A stretch of 64,000 nt of DNA from CAWIVH01 sp963839475 (GTDB taxonomy: Bacteria; Acidobacteriota; UBA6911), in contig CAWIVH010000015.1 of assembly GCA_963839475.1 (NCBI GenBank), forward strand, positions 1 through 64,000. The letters are read 5' to 3'. Of the stretch, positions 26,425 to 34,749 are shown in pieces. Under the pieces are notes generated by a model. The model did not search any database and was not told where the DNA came from. It saw only the letters and a list, made by a program, of their open reading frames with translations. Every line of letters starts with the position of its first letter. Within the stretch, counting starts at the first letter, position 1. The position numbers and the translations under genes were made by a program.

Positions 26425-27747
26425 TCAGTGAAAACGGCTCAGCAGATCGCCGATCTGGCGAATATATATGGATTCCGATGCCGGATCGAGGTGCGTTTTC
26501 GCCACCTCGTAGCCGCCTTCCATATACGCTTTCTGATTCGGGAAGTAACCCACGTTCCCGTTGGTGTATCCCACCAGGTAGGCGTGAGCCGCGGGTGCAG
26601 CCGCCTTTACGCGTTTACCGATGACGTTGAACATTTCGCCGGGAAATGTGATCCACATCATGTCTGCGACGCGCACCGCGGTGGTGGGTATGCGGACCGC
26701 CGTATTCGTGAAATCATCAAACAGTTCGCGGTATTGCCGGGGCAGCAGGATCTCCGCTGTTTCCAATTGAAACCGCGCAGGGGCGGGATTTGCAGGAGAG
26801 AGTTCCCGGTAGACGCGGGCAACTTCGGCTCCGATCTCCTCGCCGAGAGCCCAGGTGGTGTCGATGTCGTCCGGGGCTCCGTCGAGACCCCCAACCACCC
26901 GCGGGTTTACATCTCCATCGGCACCCTGCAGAAAAATGGCGCCGATGCCAGGAAACTGCTTCTCCACGTAATCCTGCATGCGCCCCATCCACTCGCCGGA
27001 TATCCTGCTGTTACGGCCTCCCAAGGAGGTGCCATGACAGGCGTAATGGATCATCGCCGCCAGTGGTTTTCCCTCCATGGTGTCTATGCGCACGACATCG
27101 ACTGTATCATCGATCGGACCGTCGGGATTTGCACCCAGTCGAACAACTCCCGCAAAATCGGCGATCTGAACCGGCTTGTCGGTTTTGTATTTGCCAAAAG
27201 ACTGGCTGCGATCGTTTTCATCAAATGTCAGAGGGGAGACAGCATCTTTGGATCGCACCATGCGCCGGTTCATGCCGATGCGCGAACGCCCGGCCCCGGC
27301 TGCGATCCGCACCGGCTGAAGCTTTCCCGAGGCTTCCCTGGCGACCGAGAGCAGTGCCTTCTCGAACTCTTTTTCCCACGGTGTCGCCATCTTGGGATCC
27401 GCCGATGGCGCCGCGTGATTGTGTGTCTCTGATAGGAGGATGCTGCTTATCGGAATTCCCGTGGCGTCGGCAATCCTGGCGCGCCAGATATCGTGCCCTC
27501 GCACACCGATGATATCCGCAACCACGAAAGCCACTCGATTGCCTCCGCTCTCGAGCACGAGAGCGCGCACATAGAGCTTGTCGTTGCCGTGGATCCCGTC
27601 GGATGGAGCGTTCCGCATGTCGTAGCCGCCCATAAAGACCGGCCCCGAGGGGGTGATGTCCACTTTGGCATATCCAGCACGGAGCGCCTGAGCAGGAGCG
27701 GGAATGGAAAAAAGCATAATCATGATCCCAAGTAGTGATGATTTCAT
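26425..27747 (-). CDS. Ceramidase-fold secreted protein, paralog 2 (Ser replaced by Asn)
   Basis: 440 residues with signal peptide (SLLGIMIMLFSIPAPAQA) and the family start LRAGYAKVDITPSGPVFMGG. The zinc motifs are SETHNHAAP and HYACHGTSLG; the nucleophile motif reads QGADGDVNPRV, again Asn for Ser. It ends with EMFNVIGKRVKAAAP and a GYTNGNVGYFPNQKAYMEGG loop that covers the active site in ceramidases and is also present in the paralogs. No C-terminal Ig-like domain. ATG 27747 follows AAGGAG. It lies 139 bp upstream of the thiolase, so it may belong to the acyl-CoA operon: amide hydrolysis outside, acyl-chain degradation inside. That coupling is inference. Confidence 0.82.
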   Translation of the reverse strand: MKSSLLGIMIMLFSIPAPAQALRAGYAKVDITPSGPVFMGGYDMRNAPSDGIHGNDKLYVRALVLESGGNRVAFVVADIIGVRGHDIWRARIADATGIPISSILLSETHNHAAPSADPKMATPWEKEFEKALLSVAREASGKLQPVRIAAGAGRSRIGMNRRMVRSKDAVSPLTFDENDRSQSFGKYKTDKPVQIADFAGVVRLGANPDGPIDDTVDVVRIDTMEGKPLAAMIHYACHGTSLGGRNSRISGEWMGRMQDYVEKQFPGIGAIFLQGADGDVNPRVVGGLDGAPDDIDTTWALGEEIGAEVARVYRELSPANPAPARFQLETAEILLPRQYRELFDDFTNTAVRIPTTAVRVADMMWITFPGEMFNVIGKRVKAAAPAAHAYLVGYTNGNVGYFPNQKAYMEGGYEVAKTHLDPASESIYIRQIGDLLSRFH

Positions 27748-27906
27748 TTCGACTCTCCTTAACTTACCACCGGCGGGGGGGTGGTGCTGATTCATTCGGG
27801 GCGTCTCCGCAGAATCGCAAACCCGGGCCCGCACCTTTTCTGAAGGCTTCAGTGACTGGCTCCGCGCTTCTTCGGGAACGATCGTTTAAGCATACCCACC
27901 ATTCGG

Positions 27907-29586
27907 TTAAGGAGCCTTCGTTTCAATTTCGCGCAACCGAGCATTCGCTTCCTTGTATGCAGGGTCCAGGGCGAGAGTGTGTCGAAACTCCCTCGCTGCT
28001 TCCTGGTTCTTCCCAAGACTGCCCAGAGCGCAGCCTAAATCATAGTGCGCTTCGGGATCGTTGGGCATGATTCGGACAGTCTCGCGGAAGTGGATCGCGG
28101 CCTTCTCAAATTGGTCCAGTTGTGCCAGGAGGAGACCCAGATTCATATGGGCGGCGGCATCATTGGGTTCCAGACGCAGGACTTCGGAGTATTGAGCAAT
28201 CGCGTCGCCCATTCTTCCCTGTCGTTCAAAGGCAAGCCCGAGATTGTATCGGGCGAGAATGAAAGTGGGCTTGATCATCAACGCTTTCTGCAAGTATTCG
28301 ATTGCTTGAGCCAGCCTCCCCTCTTTCACCAGGATAAGCGCGAGCCTGTGGTAGGGCTCGGCATAGTTGGGCTCATCCCGCAGGGCTTCCCGGTACTGGG
28401 TCATGGCTTCCGCAACTGCTCCCTGGTGCTCACTCGCGACACCGAGATAATAGTGGGCCTCGGCACTATTAGAGTTGCGCGCCAGCATGGCCCGCAATTG
28501 TTCGATGGCGGCCCCGGTCTTGTTCTGGCTGAAAAAAATGTCTGCCACCAGCAGCAGTGGCTTGAGGTCGTCGGGCCGCAGGCGCAAGCCTTCATTCAAT
28601 TGGAAAAGCGCTTCATCGACCGCTTTGGGATTTGTGCCCTGGGATTTGAGAAGCGTGCGGGACAGGAAGTGCCGCGCGTCCGGATCCTCGGGCTCGACTT
28701 TGACGGCACGCCTGGCCAGGCGCAGGATCTTTTCGGAGTTGCCGAACCGGCTGAGGAAACCGGCTTGTTTGAGCAGTTGGGTGGCTGAGCAGCAGTAATC
28801 GAGCAATTCTTCGGCGATTGGATCCTCCATCGGCGGTACCACCGTGAGGTCGGTCCGCAGCAGAGTTCTTAGTTCCGCGGCCGCCTTTTCTTCGTCTCCA
28901 AGCGCCTGATAGGCATCCGCCAGCAATTGGTGCGGAGGCCGGAAAAGTGGATGATCACGAACGAGCGGTTCAAGGTGCTGAATGATCCGGCTCCAATCCT
29001 GCCGCCTTGCGGCCACACGGCCCAAACCGAAAATCGCCTGGGGAAGGAGAACCTTGCCTCCGGCATCCGCAGTGCGTTCGTAGTAATAAGCCGCCCGATC
29101 CAGGTTTCCCTGTTTGAAAAAAAGGTCGGCCAGTCTCAGCACTGCGGGAAAATAACTGGGAGCCAGCTCGACGGTTTTGAGCAGCAACTGGAGCTGGCGG
29201 ACATCCTCGCCCTTTTCCTCCTGCAGCAACGCCTCGCAGTAGCTCCAGCGGTATTCATTCGGCGCCAGACTGCGGGCAATTTCATATGAGGCGGCTGCCT
29301 GATCGTAAATTTGATTGGCATGATAGACCATTCCCAGCGAACCTACGGCACGTGCGGAATCCGGATGACGGCGCGCCTCCTCATCGGCGGCGGCCAGAAG
29401 GCCGCTCAACTCGGGATTCCGGACTTGAAGGCTTGGTATGGTGGGAATCGGATACGGCCCTTTCTGCCGCATAAGGAAATTCAAGAGAAACCAGGTGCCT
29501 AGCCCCAGAGCTGCTGCAAACAAAGCCAGCTTCCAGAGCCAGGCTTTGTCCTGAAAGCCGGAATCGCGGGAAATGAAAGGTTTCAT
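27907..29586 (-). CDS. Membrane-anchored TPR protein
   Basis: 559 residues. A single N-terminal membrane helix (WLWKLALFAAALGLGTWFLL) is followed by at least nine tetratricopeptide repeats, for example AEAHYYLGVASEHQGAVAEA, AEPYHRLALILVKEGRLAQA and ILARYNLGLAFERQGRMGDA. TPR arrays are protein-binding scaffolds, and the array is presumably periplasmic. No enzymatic domain. It lies between the Oar-type receptor and ceramidase-like paralog 2 on the same strand. In this phylum such TPR proteins often accompany extracellular-hydrolase loci, but no specific partner can be named. ATG 29586 begins the anchor; the frame is open further upstream. Confidence 0.85.
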   Translation of the reverse strand: MKPFISRDSGFQDKAWLWKLALFAAALGLGTWFLLNFLMRQKGPYPIPTIPSLQVRNPELSGLLAAADEEARRHPDSARAVGSLGMVYHANQIYDQAAASYEIARSLAPNEYRWSYCEALLQEEKGEDVRQLQLLLKTVELAPSYFPAVLRLADLFFKQGNLDRAAYYYERTADAGGKVLLPQAIFGLGRVAARRQDWSRIIQHLEPLVRDHPLFRPPHQLLADAYQALGDEEKAAAELRTLLRTDLTVVPPMEDPIAEELLDYCCSATQLLKQAGFLSRFGNSEKILRLARRAVKVEPEDPDARHFLSRTLLKSQGTNPKAVDEALFQLNEGLRLRPDDLKPLLLVADIFFSQNKTGAAIEQLRAMLARNSNSAEAHYYLGVASEHQGAVAEAMTQYREALRDEPNYAEPYHRLALILVKEGRLAQAIEYLQKALMIKPTFILARYNLGLAFERQGRMGDAIAQYSEVLRLEPNDAAAHMNLGLLLAQLDQFEKAAIHFRETVRIMPNDPEAHYDLGCALGSLGKNQEAAREFRHTLALDPAYKEANARLREIETKAP

Positions 29587-29630
29587 GGAACCATTATACG
29601 CAGGCAGGCAGTGAAAAACCGCAGATGCAT

Positions 29631-29673
29631 GTCCGCGAATCGCCGCCGGCAAGACCGGCGGCGATCCGCGGAC
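29631..29673 (-). terminator. Strong hairpin between receptor and TPR gene
   Basis: Arms 29631-29649 and 29655-29673 pair at 18 of 19 positions (GC-rich, core GCCGCCGG/CCGGCGGC) around the loop CAAGA. It lies between the receptor stop (29704) and the TPR start (29586). No T-run follows on the minus strand, so it is either a U-less terminator or an mRNA-stabilising or attenuating hairpin. Confidence 0.6.
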
Positions 29674-29703
29674 CCCTTCCCCGCAGGGATGCCAGGGTAC
29701 TGA

Positions 29704-32700
29704 CTAGAAAATAATCTTTAATCCGAACTGGATCTGCCTTGGCTTGTTCCTCTGGACGAGAAGTTTGCCATAGGTCGGACTTTGAAGCGCCGTATCGGGC
29801 ACGTCAAATTCGGGAGTATTGGTCAGGTTGAAAAATTCGGTCCGGAACTGGACGGATCTTCCCTCGGAAATCTTGATGCTTTTAAAGAGGGAGAAATCGA
29901 GGTTGCTCAGACCTGGCCCCCTCACATCCGGAAGCGTGCGTGAAGTGTTCCCGAAAGTATAAGGGAGGGGGGCGATGAAATTTTCGGTCTTGAAGTACTT
30001 GTCTATTCTGGAGCTTGAATCGGCCTCCAGCTTGCCGCTGGATCCGTTATTATTCGGACGCAGGATGATGTTGTTGGAAAAAGAGTTATTGGACGTCGTG
30101 AGAGCCAGCGGAATTCCGGTCTGGAAATTGACAATTCCGTTGACCTGCCATCCGCCCAGGAATCCATCCACGATCGGCGACCAGTCGCGGCCGATTTTGG
30201 CGCTCTTCCCGAACGGCAGGGCATAATTGAAGCTCGTCACCATCCTTTGGGAAATGTCCTGATCCGAAATCGTTCGATCGGCGCGGCGATTGTAGAAATC
30301 CTGGTGAGAGGTAGTCGGCTCCAACCAGGAGCTTGCACCCGAATTGTCGTCGATCAACTTGCTCGCGGTGTAGGAGACCAGGAAACTGAAGCCGCCGGAG
30401 AACCGCTTGTTCACCTTGGCCTGGAAGGAGTGGTAGATCGAGGAGGCTGCGGAAGGAACGTTTATCCTCAACGAGGTGTACTGTGGATGAGGCGAGAGCA
30501 GTTGGCCCTTGGTCACCTGAGGCGCTGCTAACGTCCCGACTTTGATGATCCCATAGAACGGATTGGGGACCAGGGTCCGGGTGTCGGCGCCCATCAACTG
30601 GCTGGGGATCTGGTTGACGGCAAATCCCCCGCCATCCTGCAGGTTGGAGCCTTTGGTGCCGCCATAGGCAGCTTCCACAACCCATGTGGTGCCAAACTTT
30701 TTCTGGACATTCAGATTCCACTGCTGAAAGTAGGGCGTCACAGCCACGAGATCGTACCAGCTCATCGCGAGGCCAATGTTTGTTTGAGGCCCACCGGCGG
30801 ATCCCAAAACCGGCACGAAGCCGTTCGGATAAGGATCGCTGAGTTTACCGACCGGGTTGGCGCCATCGATGGAGGCAACGTACGGGTTGCTCGCGCTGAA
30901 TCCCACGCCGATGCCATCGGAGGTCCCATAAGGATGGGGGGCATAAAAGAGGCCGTAGCCGGTCCGGATGACCAGACTCTCGGCTATCTGATAAGCAAGA
31001 CCGACGCGCGGGGCGAAATTGTTCTTGTCGACGGTCCACGGGGTTCGCCGATCATCACTGGCGAACAATACAGCGCCCTTCAGGTTCATACCGGGGACCT
31101 GGCTGGCGATTGGCGAAGCGGCCTCACGGTCAAACCAGCTGATATTGTTGAAGCGTTCGGTAAACGGGAACTCGAGGTCGTAACGCAAGCCCAGGTTTAA
31201 CGTCAGCTTCGTGGTCATCCGCCAGTCATCCTGAAAGTAGAATCCGTCGTACCAGTTTTGCGTGGCGGGGTTGGCGGCAATGTTCAGAGTGCCGGCTGAG
31301 GCGACGCCAAGCAGTGCCGCGGCTATGGCGTTGCCGGCCGTGGTGGATGCGACCGTCGCATTTGGCCCCTGGGTATAGACGCGGTCGAAATCAAATCCGC
31401 CGGCAGCCCGGGAATTCGCAAACCGGCTGGCCCGGTTCATTTTCATTTCCGATCCGATCTTCATGACGTGGCCGCCAGCCATGCGCGACAAGCTCATCAG
31501 GGCTGCGTGCGATTCCTGCTTGCCGAACTGGTAGTTCACGCGCGATCCGAATCCGTCATAGCCCACAAAGGTGAAGCGCGGAAAAACGTGCGCCTGCGAG
31601 TTGTCGTACATGTACTGCGGAAAGCCCAACTCCGTCAGGTTGTATCCCAGACTGGGGTTGAACTGCGCAAAATACAGGTAATTATAGGAGTATTTGAGAT
31701 CCAGCAGGTACGTCGGGCTGATGCTATAGGTGGTCCCGAGAGAGACGCTGCGATAGTTCGATGGGTATTTCTCCGACCATACGTCCGCAATATTGCCGTA
31801 GAGATTGGGGTACGAGAACGTACGGTTCCCGAAGGAGAAGCGGCCGAAAAGAGACTGCTTCGGGGAGATCTGGTGATCGATCCGGATGTCGAACTTGTGA
31901 TCGTTGATCGGGACGCTCTGGCTTTTTACAAAGTTGGTCGCGTGGGTGTAAGCATCGCCCGCCGAAAGCGGCGCCGGGAAATAGGCGAGCGTCTTTTTCA
32001 TGATGGGATCGATCCGGGTCGAGGGAATGATATTATTCGGGAACGGCGTCCTCGAATAGATTTTGGTGGTCGGATTATAGGTCGTCGAGAGCGGGTCATA
32101 AATGATGACCTTCGACCCGGAAGAGTTGAATGTTTCCGAGAAGTCCCCGGACAGTTCCTTGGCGGTCGGAACCGTGTTGGGAAACGTTCTGCCGCCACGT
32201 TCCAGCAGGGATTCCCAACTGAAGAAGAAGAAGCTCCGGTTCTTCCCGTTGTACAATTTGGGCACAAAGAGCGGCCCGCCGATGGTCCCGCCGAACTGGT
32301 TGCGCTGGAAGGACGCGAGCGGAATATGGCTCTTGTTGTTGAAGAAATTGTTCGCGTCCAGAACGCTGTTGCGCAGGAATTCGTATGCCGTCCCGTGAAT
32401 TGAGTTCGTTCCCGATTTGGTCACGATATTGACGACACCGCCGGCTGCCCTTCCGTACTCGGCTGAGTAGGAGTTGGACTGAACCTTGAACTCCTGGGTG
32501 GCGTCCACGGAGGGGAAGACCGCTACGGCTACCATCGCGCCCGTGCTCCCTTCGGGGACAGTGTTGGGCGCGCCATCCAGCAGAAGCTCATTGGTGTTTC
32601 CACGGGCTCCGCTGATTGAGAAATTGCCCGCCCGGTTGAAGGGCTGGGCCGCATTCTCCATCTGGCGGTTCGGGGCGACACCGGGAACAAGAGTCACCAG

Positions 32701-33156
32701 CGAGAGAGTCTGCCGGCCGTTGAGCGGCAATTCCATGATGGCCCTGTTCTCGACCACCTCGCCGAGCGACGAAGTCGTGGTGTTGAGCAGCGGTGTTTCG
32801 GAGGTGACATTGACGGTTTCGCTGAGATTCCCGACTTCCAGTTTGATCAGGATTTCGAGGCTGTCAGCGACACGCAGGAGTATGCCGCCCTGCACGAACT
32901 TCTTGAAACCGGTAAGTTCGGCCGAAACCTCGTAGGTCGCGGGCGGCAGATCGGTGACGACAAATCGTCCACGCTCGTCCGCCACGGCGGTTTTGGCAAG
33001 ATTCGTACCCACGTTTGTGACTTTGACGGTCGCTCCGGGCACCACTCCACCCGATGAGTCCACCACGTTTCCCCAAAGACGCCCATTTTGCGTTTGCGCG
33101 CCGGCCACAAGGGGAAAGGCGAGAAATAAGAATGTAAAAACGATGCGAAATCGCAC
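29704..33156 (-). CDS. Oar-type TonB-dependent receptor 1
   Basis: A 1150-residue outer-membrane receptor. Signal peptide (FLFLAFPLVAGAQ), a CarboxypepD_reg-like Ig domain (about 25-110, GNVVDSSGGVVPGATVKVTN ... YEVSAELTGFKKF), a plug with ELPLNGRQTLSLVTLVPGV and EYGRAAGGVVNIVTKSGTN, then a long beta-barrel ending QIQFGLKIIF with the aromatic last residue needed for barrel assembly. It should import a large or scarce ligand with TonB-ExbBD energy; none of those helpers is in the window. Start: GTG 33156, six bases after GGAGGG. It follows ceramidase-like paralog 3 by 88 bp on the same strand, so the receptor and the amidase-like proteins may act on the same ligand. Confidence 0.93.
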   Translation of the reverse strand: MRFRIVFTFLFLAFPLVAGAQTQNGRLWGNVVDSSGGVVPGATVKVTNVGTNLAKTAVADERGRFVVTDLPPATYEVSAELTGFKKFVQGGILLRVADSLEILIKLEVGNLSETVNVTSETPLLNTTTSSLGEVVENRAIMELPLNGRQTLSLVTLVPGVAPNRQMENAAQPFNRAGNFSISGARGNTNELLLDGAPNTVPEGSTGAMVAVAVFPSVDATQEFKVQSNSYSAEYGRAAGGVVNIVTKSGTNSIHGTAYEFLRNSVLDANNFFNNKSHIPLASFQRNQFGGTIGGPLFVPKLYNGKNRSFFFFSWESLLERGGRTFPNTVPTAKELSGDFSETFNSSGSKVIIYDPLSTTYNPTTKIYSRTPFPNNIIPSTRIDPIMKKTLAYFPAPLSAGDAYTHATNFVKSQSVPINDHKFDIRIDHQISPKQSLFGRFSFGNRTFSYPNLYGNIADVWSEKYPSNYRSVSLGTTYSISPTYLLDLKYSYNYLYFAQFNPSLGYNLTELGFPQYMYDNSQAHVFPRFTFVGYDGFGSRVNYQFGKQESHAALMSLSRMAGGHVMKIGSEMKMNRASRFANSRAAGGFDFDRVYTQGPNATVASTTAGNAIAAALLGVASAGTLNIAANPATQNWYDGFYFQDDWRMTTKLTLNLGLRYDLEFPFTERFNNISWFDREAASPIASQVPGMNLKGAVLFASDDRRTPWTVDKNNFAPRVGLAYQIAESLVIRTGYGLFYAPHPYGTSDGIGVGFSASNPYVASIDGANPVGKLSDPYPNGFVPVLGSAGGPQTNIGLAMSWYDLVAVTPYFQQWNLNVQKKFGTTWVVEAAYGGTKGSNLQDGGGFAVNQIPSQLMGADTRTLVPNPFYGIIKVGTLAAPQVTKGQLLSPHPQYTSLRINVPSAASSIYHSFQAKVNKRFSGGFSFLVSYTASKLIDDNSGASSWLEPTTSHQDFYNRRADRTISDQDISQRMVTSFNYALPFGKSAKIGRDWSPIVDGFLGGWQVNGIVNFQTGIPLALTTSNNSFSNNIILRPNNNGSSGKLEADSSSRIDKYFKTENFIAPLPYTFGNTSRTLPDVRGPGLSNLDFSLFKSIKISEGRSVQFRTEFFNLTNTPEFDVPDTALQSPTYGKLLVQRNKPRQIQFGLKIIF

Positions 33157-33244
33157 TGTACCCTCCTTCCTTCTCTTTTGCGCTGATGCCTTCAAAAATT
33201 AGGTCTCCAATATCCTGGCATGCATTTCAAATCGAACCCGAGGT

Positions 33245-34687
33245 TCAGGTCCTGGCTCTTCTCCTTTCCCAGATCTCTTCGCCGTAAAGCGCGAGAACTG
33301 CCTTGACCATCTCATCTTCCACCTCGGGAGCCCAGCCCACAGGCAAGGCATATTGAATTCGAATCACCTGGGACTGGTAGGCATCCTGACGGACGATTTC
33401 CCGGGTGGGGATGTAGAGGTTATGTTCGGCAAAATAGCCAAAAACCATGGTCGGATTTTTCTGCCGCAGAACATCCTTAATGCGCGCTCCAATGGGAGCG
33501 CATGGCTCGCCCTGGATCGCAATGAGGTTCAGTCGGCCGATTTTCGCCGCCAGAACTTCCTCGTAGCGGCATTCGTACTTCCTCGGCGTGCTCAATTTCG
33601 GCACGAGGTAAGCATCATCGGTGCAGGTGTAATCGGAGCTTTTGGTGGGGAACGGGATTCCTTCCTTATAGTGATTGATCAGGGCCCGGATCCAGTTGGA
33701 AGGCCTGCGCGGATCCGGAAAGGGCACAAAACCGATGTCAAGAGGAATCCCCCGCGCCAGTTCCAGCGCACGATTGTAGGGCAGCGGCTCCGCCAGCGGC
33801 AGGTCGACCACCTTCAACTGACTGGTGATCTCCCCGGTTATATCTTCCATCGGATGAGTCAGGATATCGCCCACCGCCTCTGCCAGTTCGTGGCCGCGCT
33901 GCTTGCATGCGGCAAGCGGATCGGTCACACCCGCGGGGGGCAGGCAGAATTGGTTGCCGCCGCAGGCGTCGGCATAAAGGGCAAGTGCGCCGGGCATCTT
34001 CTGCTCGAGTTCATCCATCGCGTACCCCGGGTGAGACGGACCATAACCATTGGGGCCGCTCAGCGGATGGGTCGGGTGGTTGAAAAGAACGGCAACCGGC
34101 TTGTCTCCCTTGAGAACTTTCAGCACCTGGATTTCATAATCGGCGTGGACGCTGCCGCTTACCCGGATGAAATGGCCCTGCCCGAAACCGAAGTGAAGCG
34201 AAACCGGGCCTTCTTCCTTCGCGATCGCTTCCTTGATCAGGCCGAAGATCTTCTCCGCCAGCATGAGGCCGTAGTCAAAGTTGTCGGGCACAATCTGGAT
34301 GGGACCCTGGTGGTTATGTGTCGCCAGGAGAATCAAGTGGGAGGGAGGAATGCCGAGTTCCCGCTCGACGCGCTCGCGCAAAATCGGGGTTGCCACATCG
34401 AGGCAGTTAAAATCGTAAGTCACGAAGACCAGCCGCTTCTGACCGTCGTGAAGGGTCAGGCAGCGCGCATGAATCGGATGATACACGGTCGGAGGATCGG
34501 GTTTCCGGCCATTGGCGCAGACTCGCGGCTTATCCGGCGTCACATCGACCCGTGCGGTGCCGGCGGACATCCTGAAGGCGGAAGTCTGAGCTGCCGGTGC
34601 GTCCGCTCGTAACAGGGAATTCCCGACAATGGGAATCCCGCCTGCCGCCATCAGAAACTCACGTCGATTGAAATTCTTATCGCTCAC
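33245..34687 (-). CDS. Ceramidase-fold protein, paralog 3, Tat-exported, motif lost
   Basis: 480 residues with a twin-arginine signal (NFNRREFLMAAGG), unlike the Sec signals of its four paralogs. Zinc motifs are recognisable but altered: LATHNHQGP and FNHPTHPLSGP. The place of GDxSPN is taken by YADACGGNQFCLP, so neither Asp nor Ser is kept. It is the most divergent member and longer in the middle. Tat export suggests folding, perhaps with metal, before export. The function is probably hydrolytic or binding on a related substrate, but not classical ceramidase. Start: GTG 34687 after GGAGGAG. It lies 62 bp below the aminotransferase gene. Confidence 0.72.
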   Translation of the reverse strand: MSDKNFNRREFLMAAGGIPIVGNSLLRADAPAAQTSAFRMSAGTARVDVTPDKPRVCANGRKPDPPTVYHPIHARCLTLHDGQKRLVFVTYDFNCLDVATPILRERVERELGIPPSHLILLATHNHQGPIQIVPDNFDYGLMLAEKIFGLIKEAIAKEEGPVSLHFGFGQGHFIRVSGSVHADYEIQVLKVLKGDKPVAVLFNHPTHPLSGPNGYGPSHPGYAMDELEQKMPGALALYADACGGNQFCLPPAGVTDPLAACKQRGHELAEAVGDILTHPMEDITGEITSQLKVVDLPLAEPLPYNRALELARGIPLDIGFVPFPDPRRPSNWIRALINHYKEGIPFPTKSSDYTCTDDAYLVPKLSTPRKYECRYEEVLAAKIGRLNLIAIQGEPCAPIGARIKDVLRQKNPTMVFGYFAEHNLYIPTREIVRQDAYQSQVIRIQYALPVGWAPEVEDEMVKAVLALYGEEIWERRRART

Positions 34688-34749
34688 GTTCTCCTCCAGT
34701 TTCAAATTCGGGAATACCCTCCAATCCGTCCGCTCCCAGAATCCCATCA

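Noticed and set aside
25479..27432. Two long plus-strand frames (381 and 372 codons) over the thiolase and ceramidase-fold paralog 2
   Set aside because: Antisense shadows; the opposite strand carries complete catalytic motifs and ribosome binding sites.
31468..32403. 311-codon plus-strand frame within receptor 1
   Set aside because: Antisense of the barrel region; charged repetitive composition without a domain.
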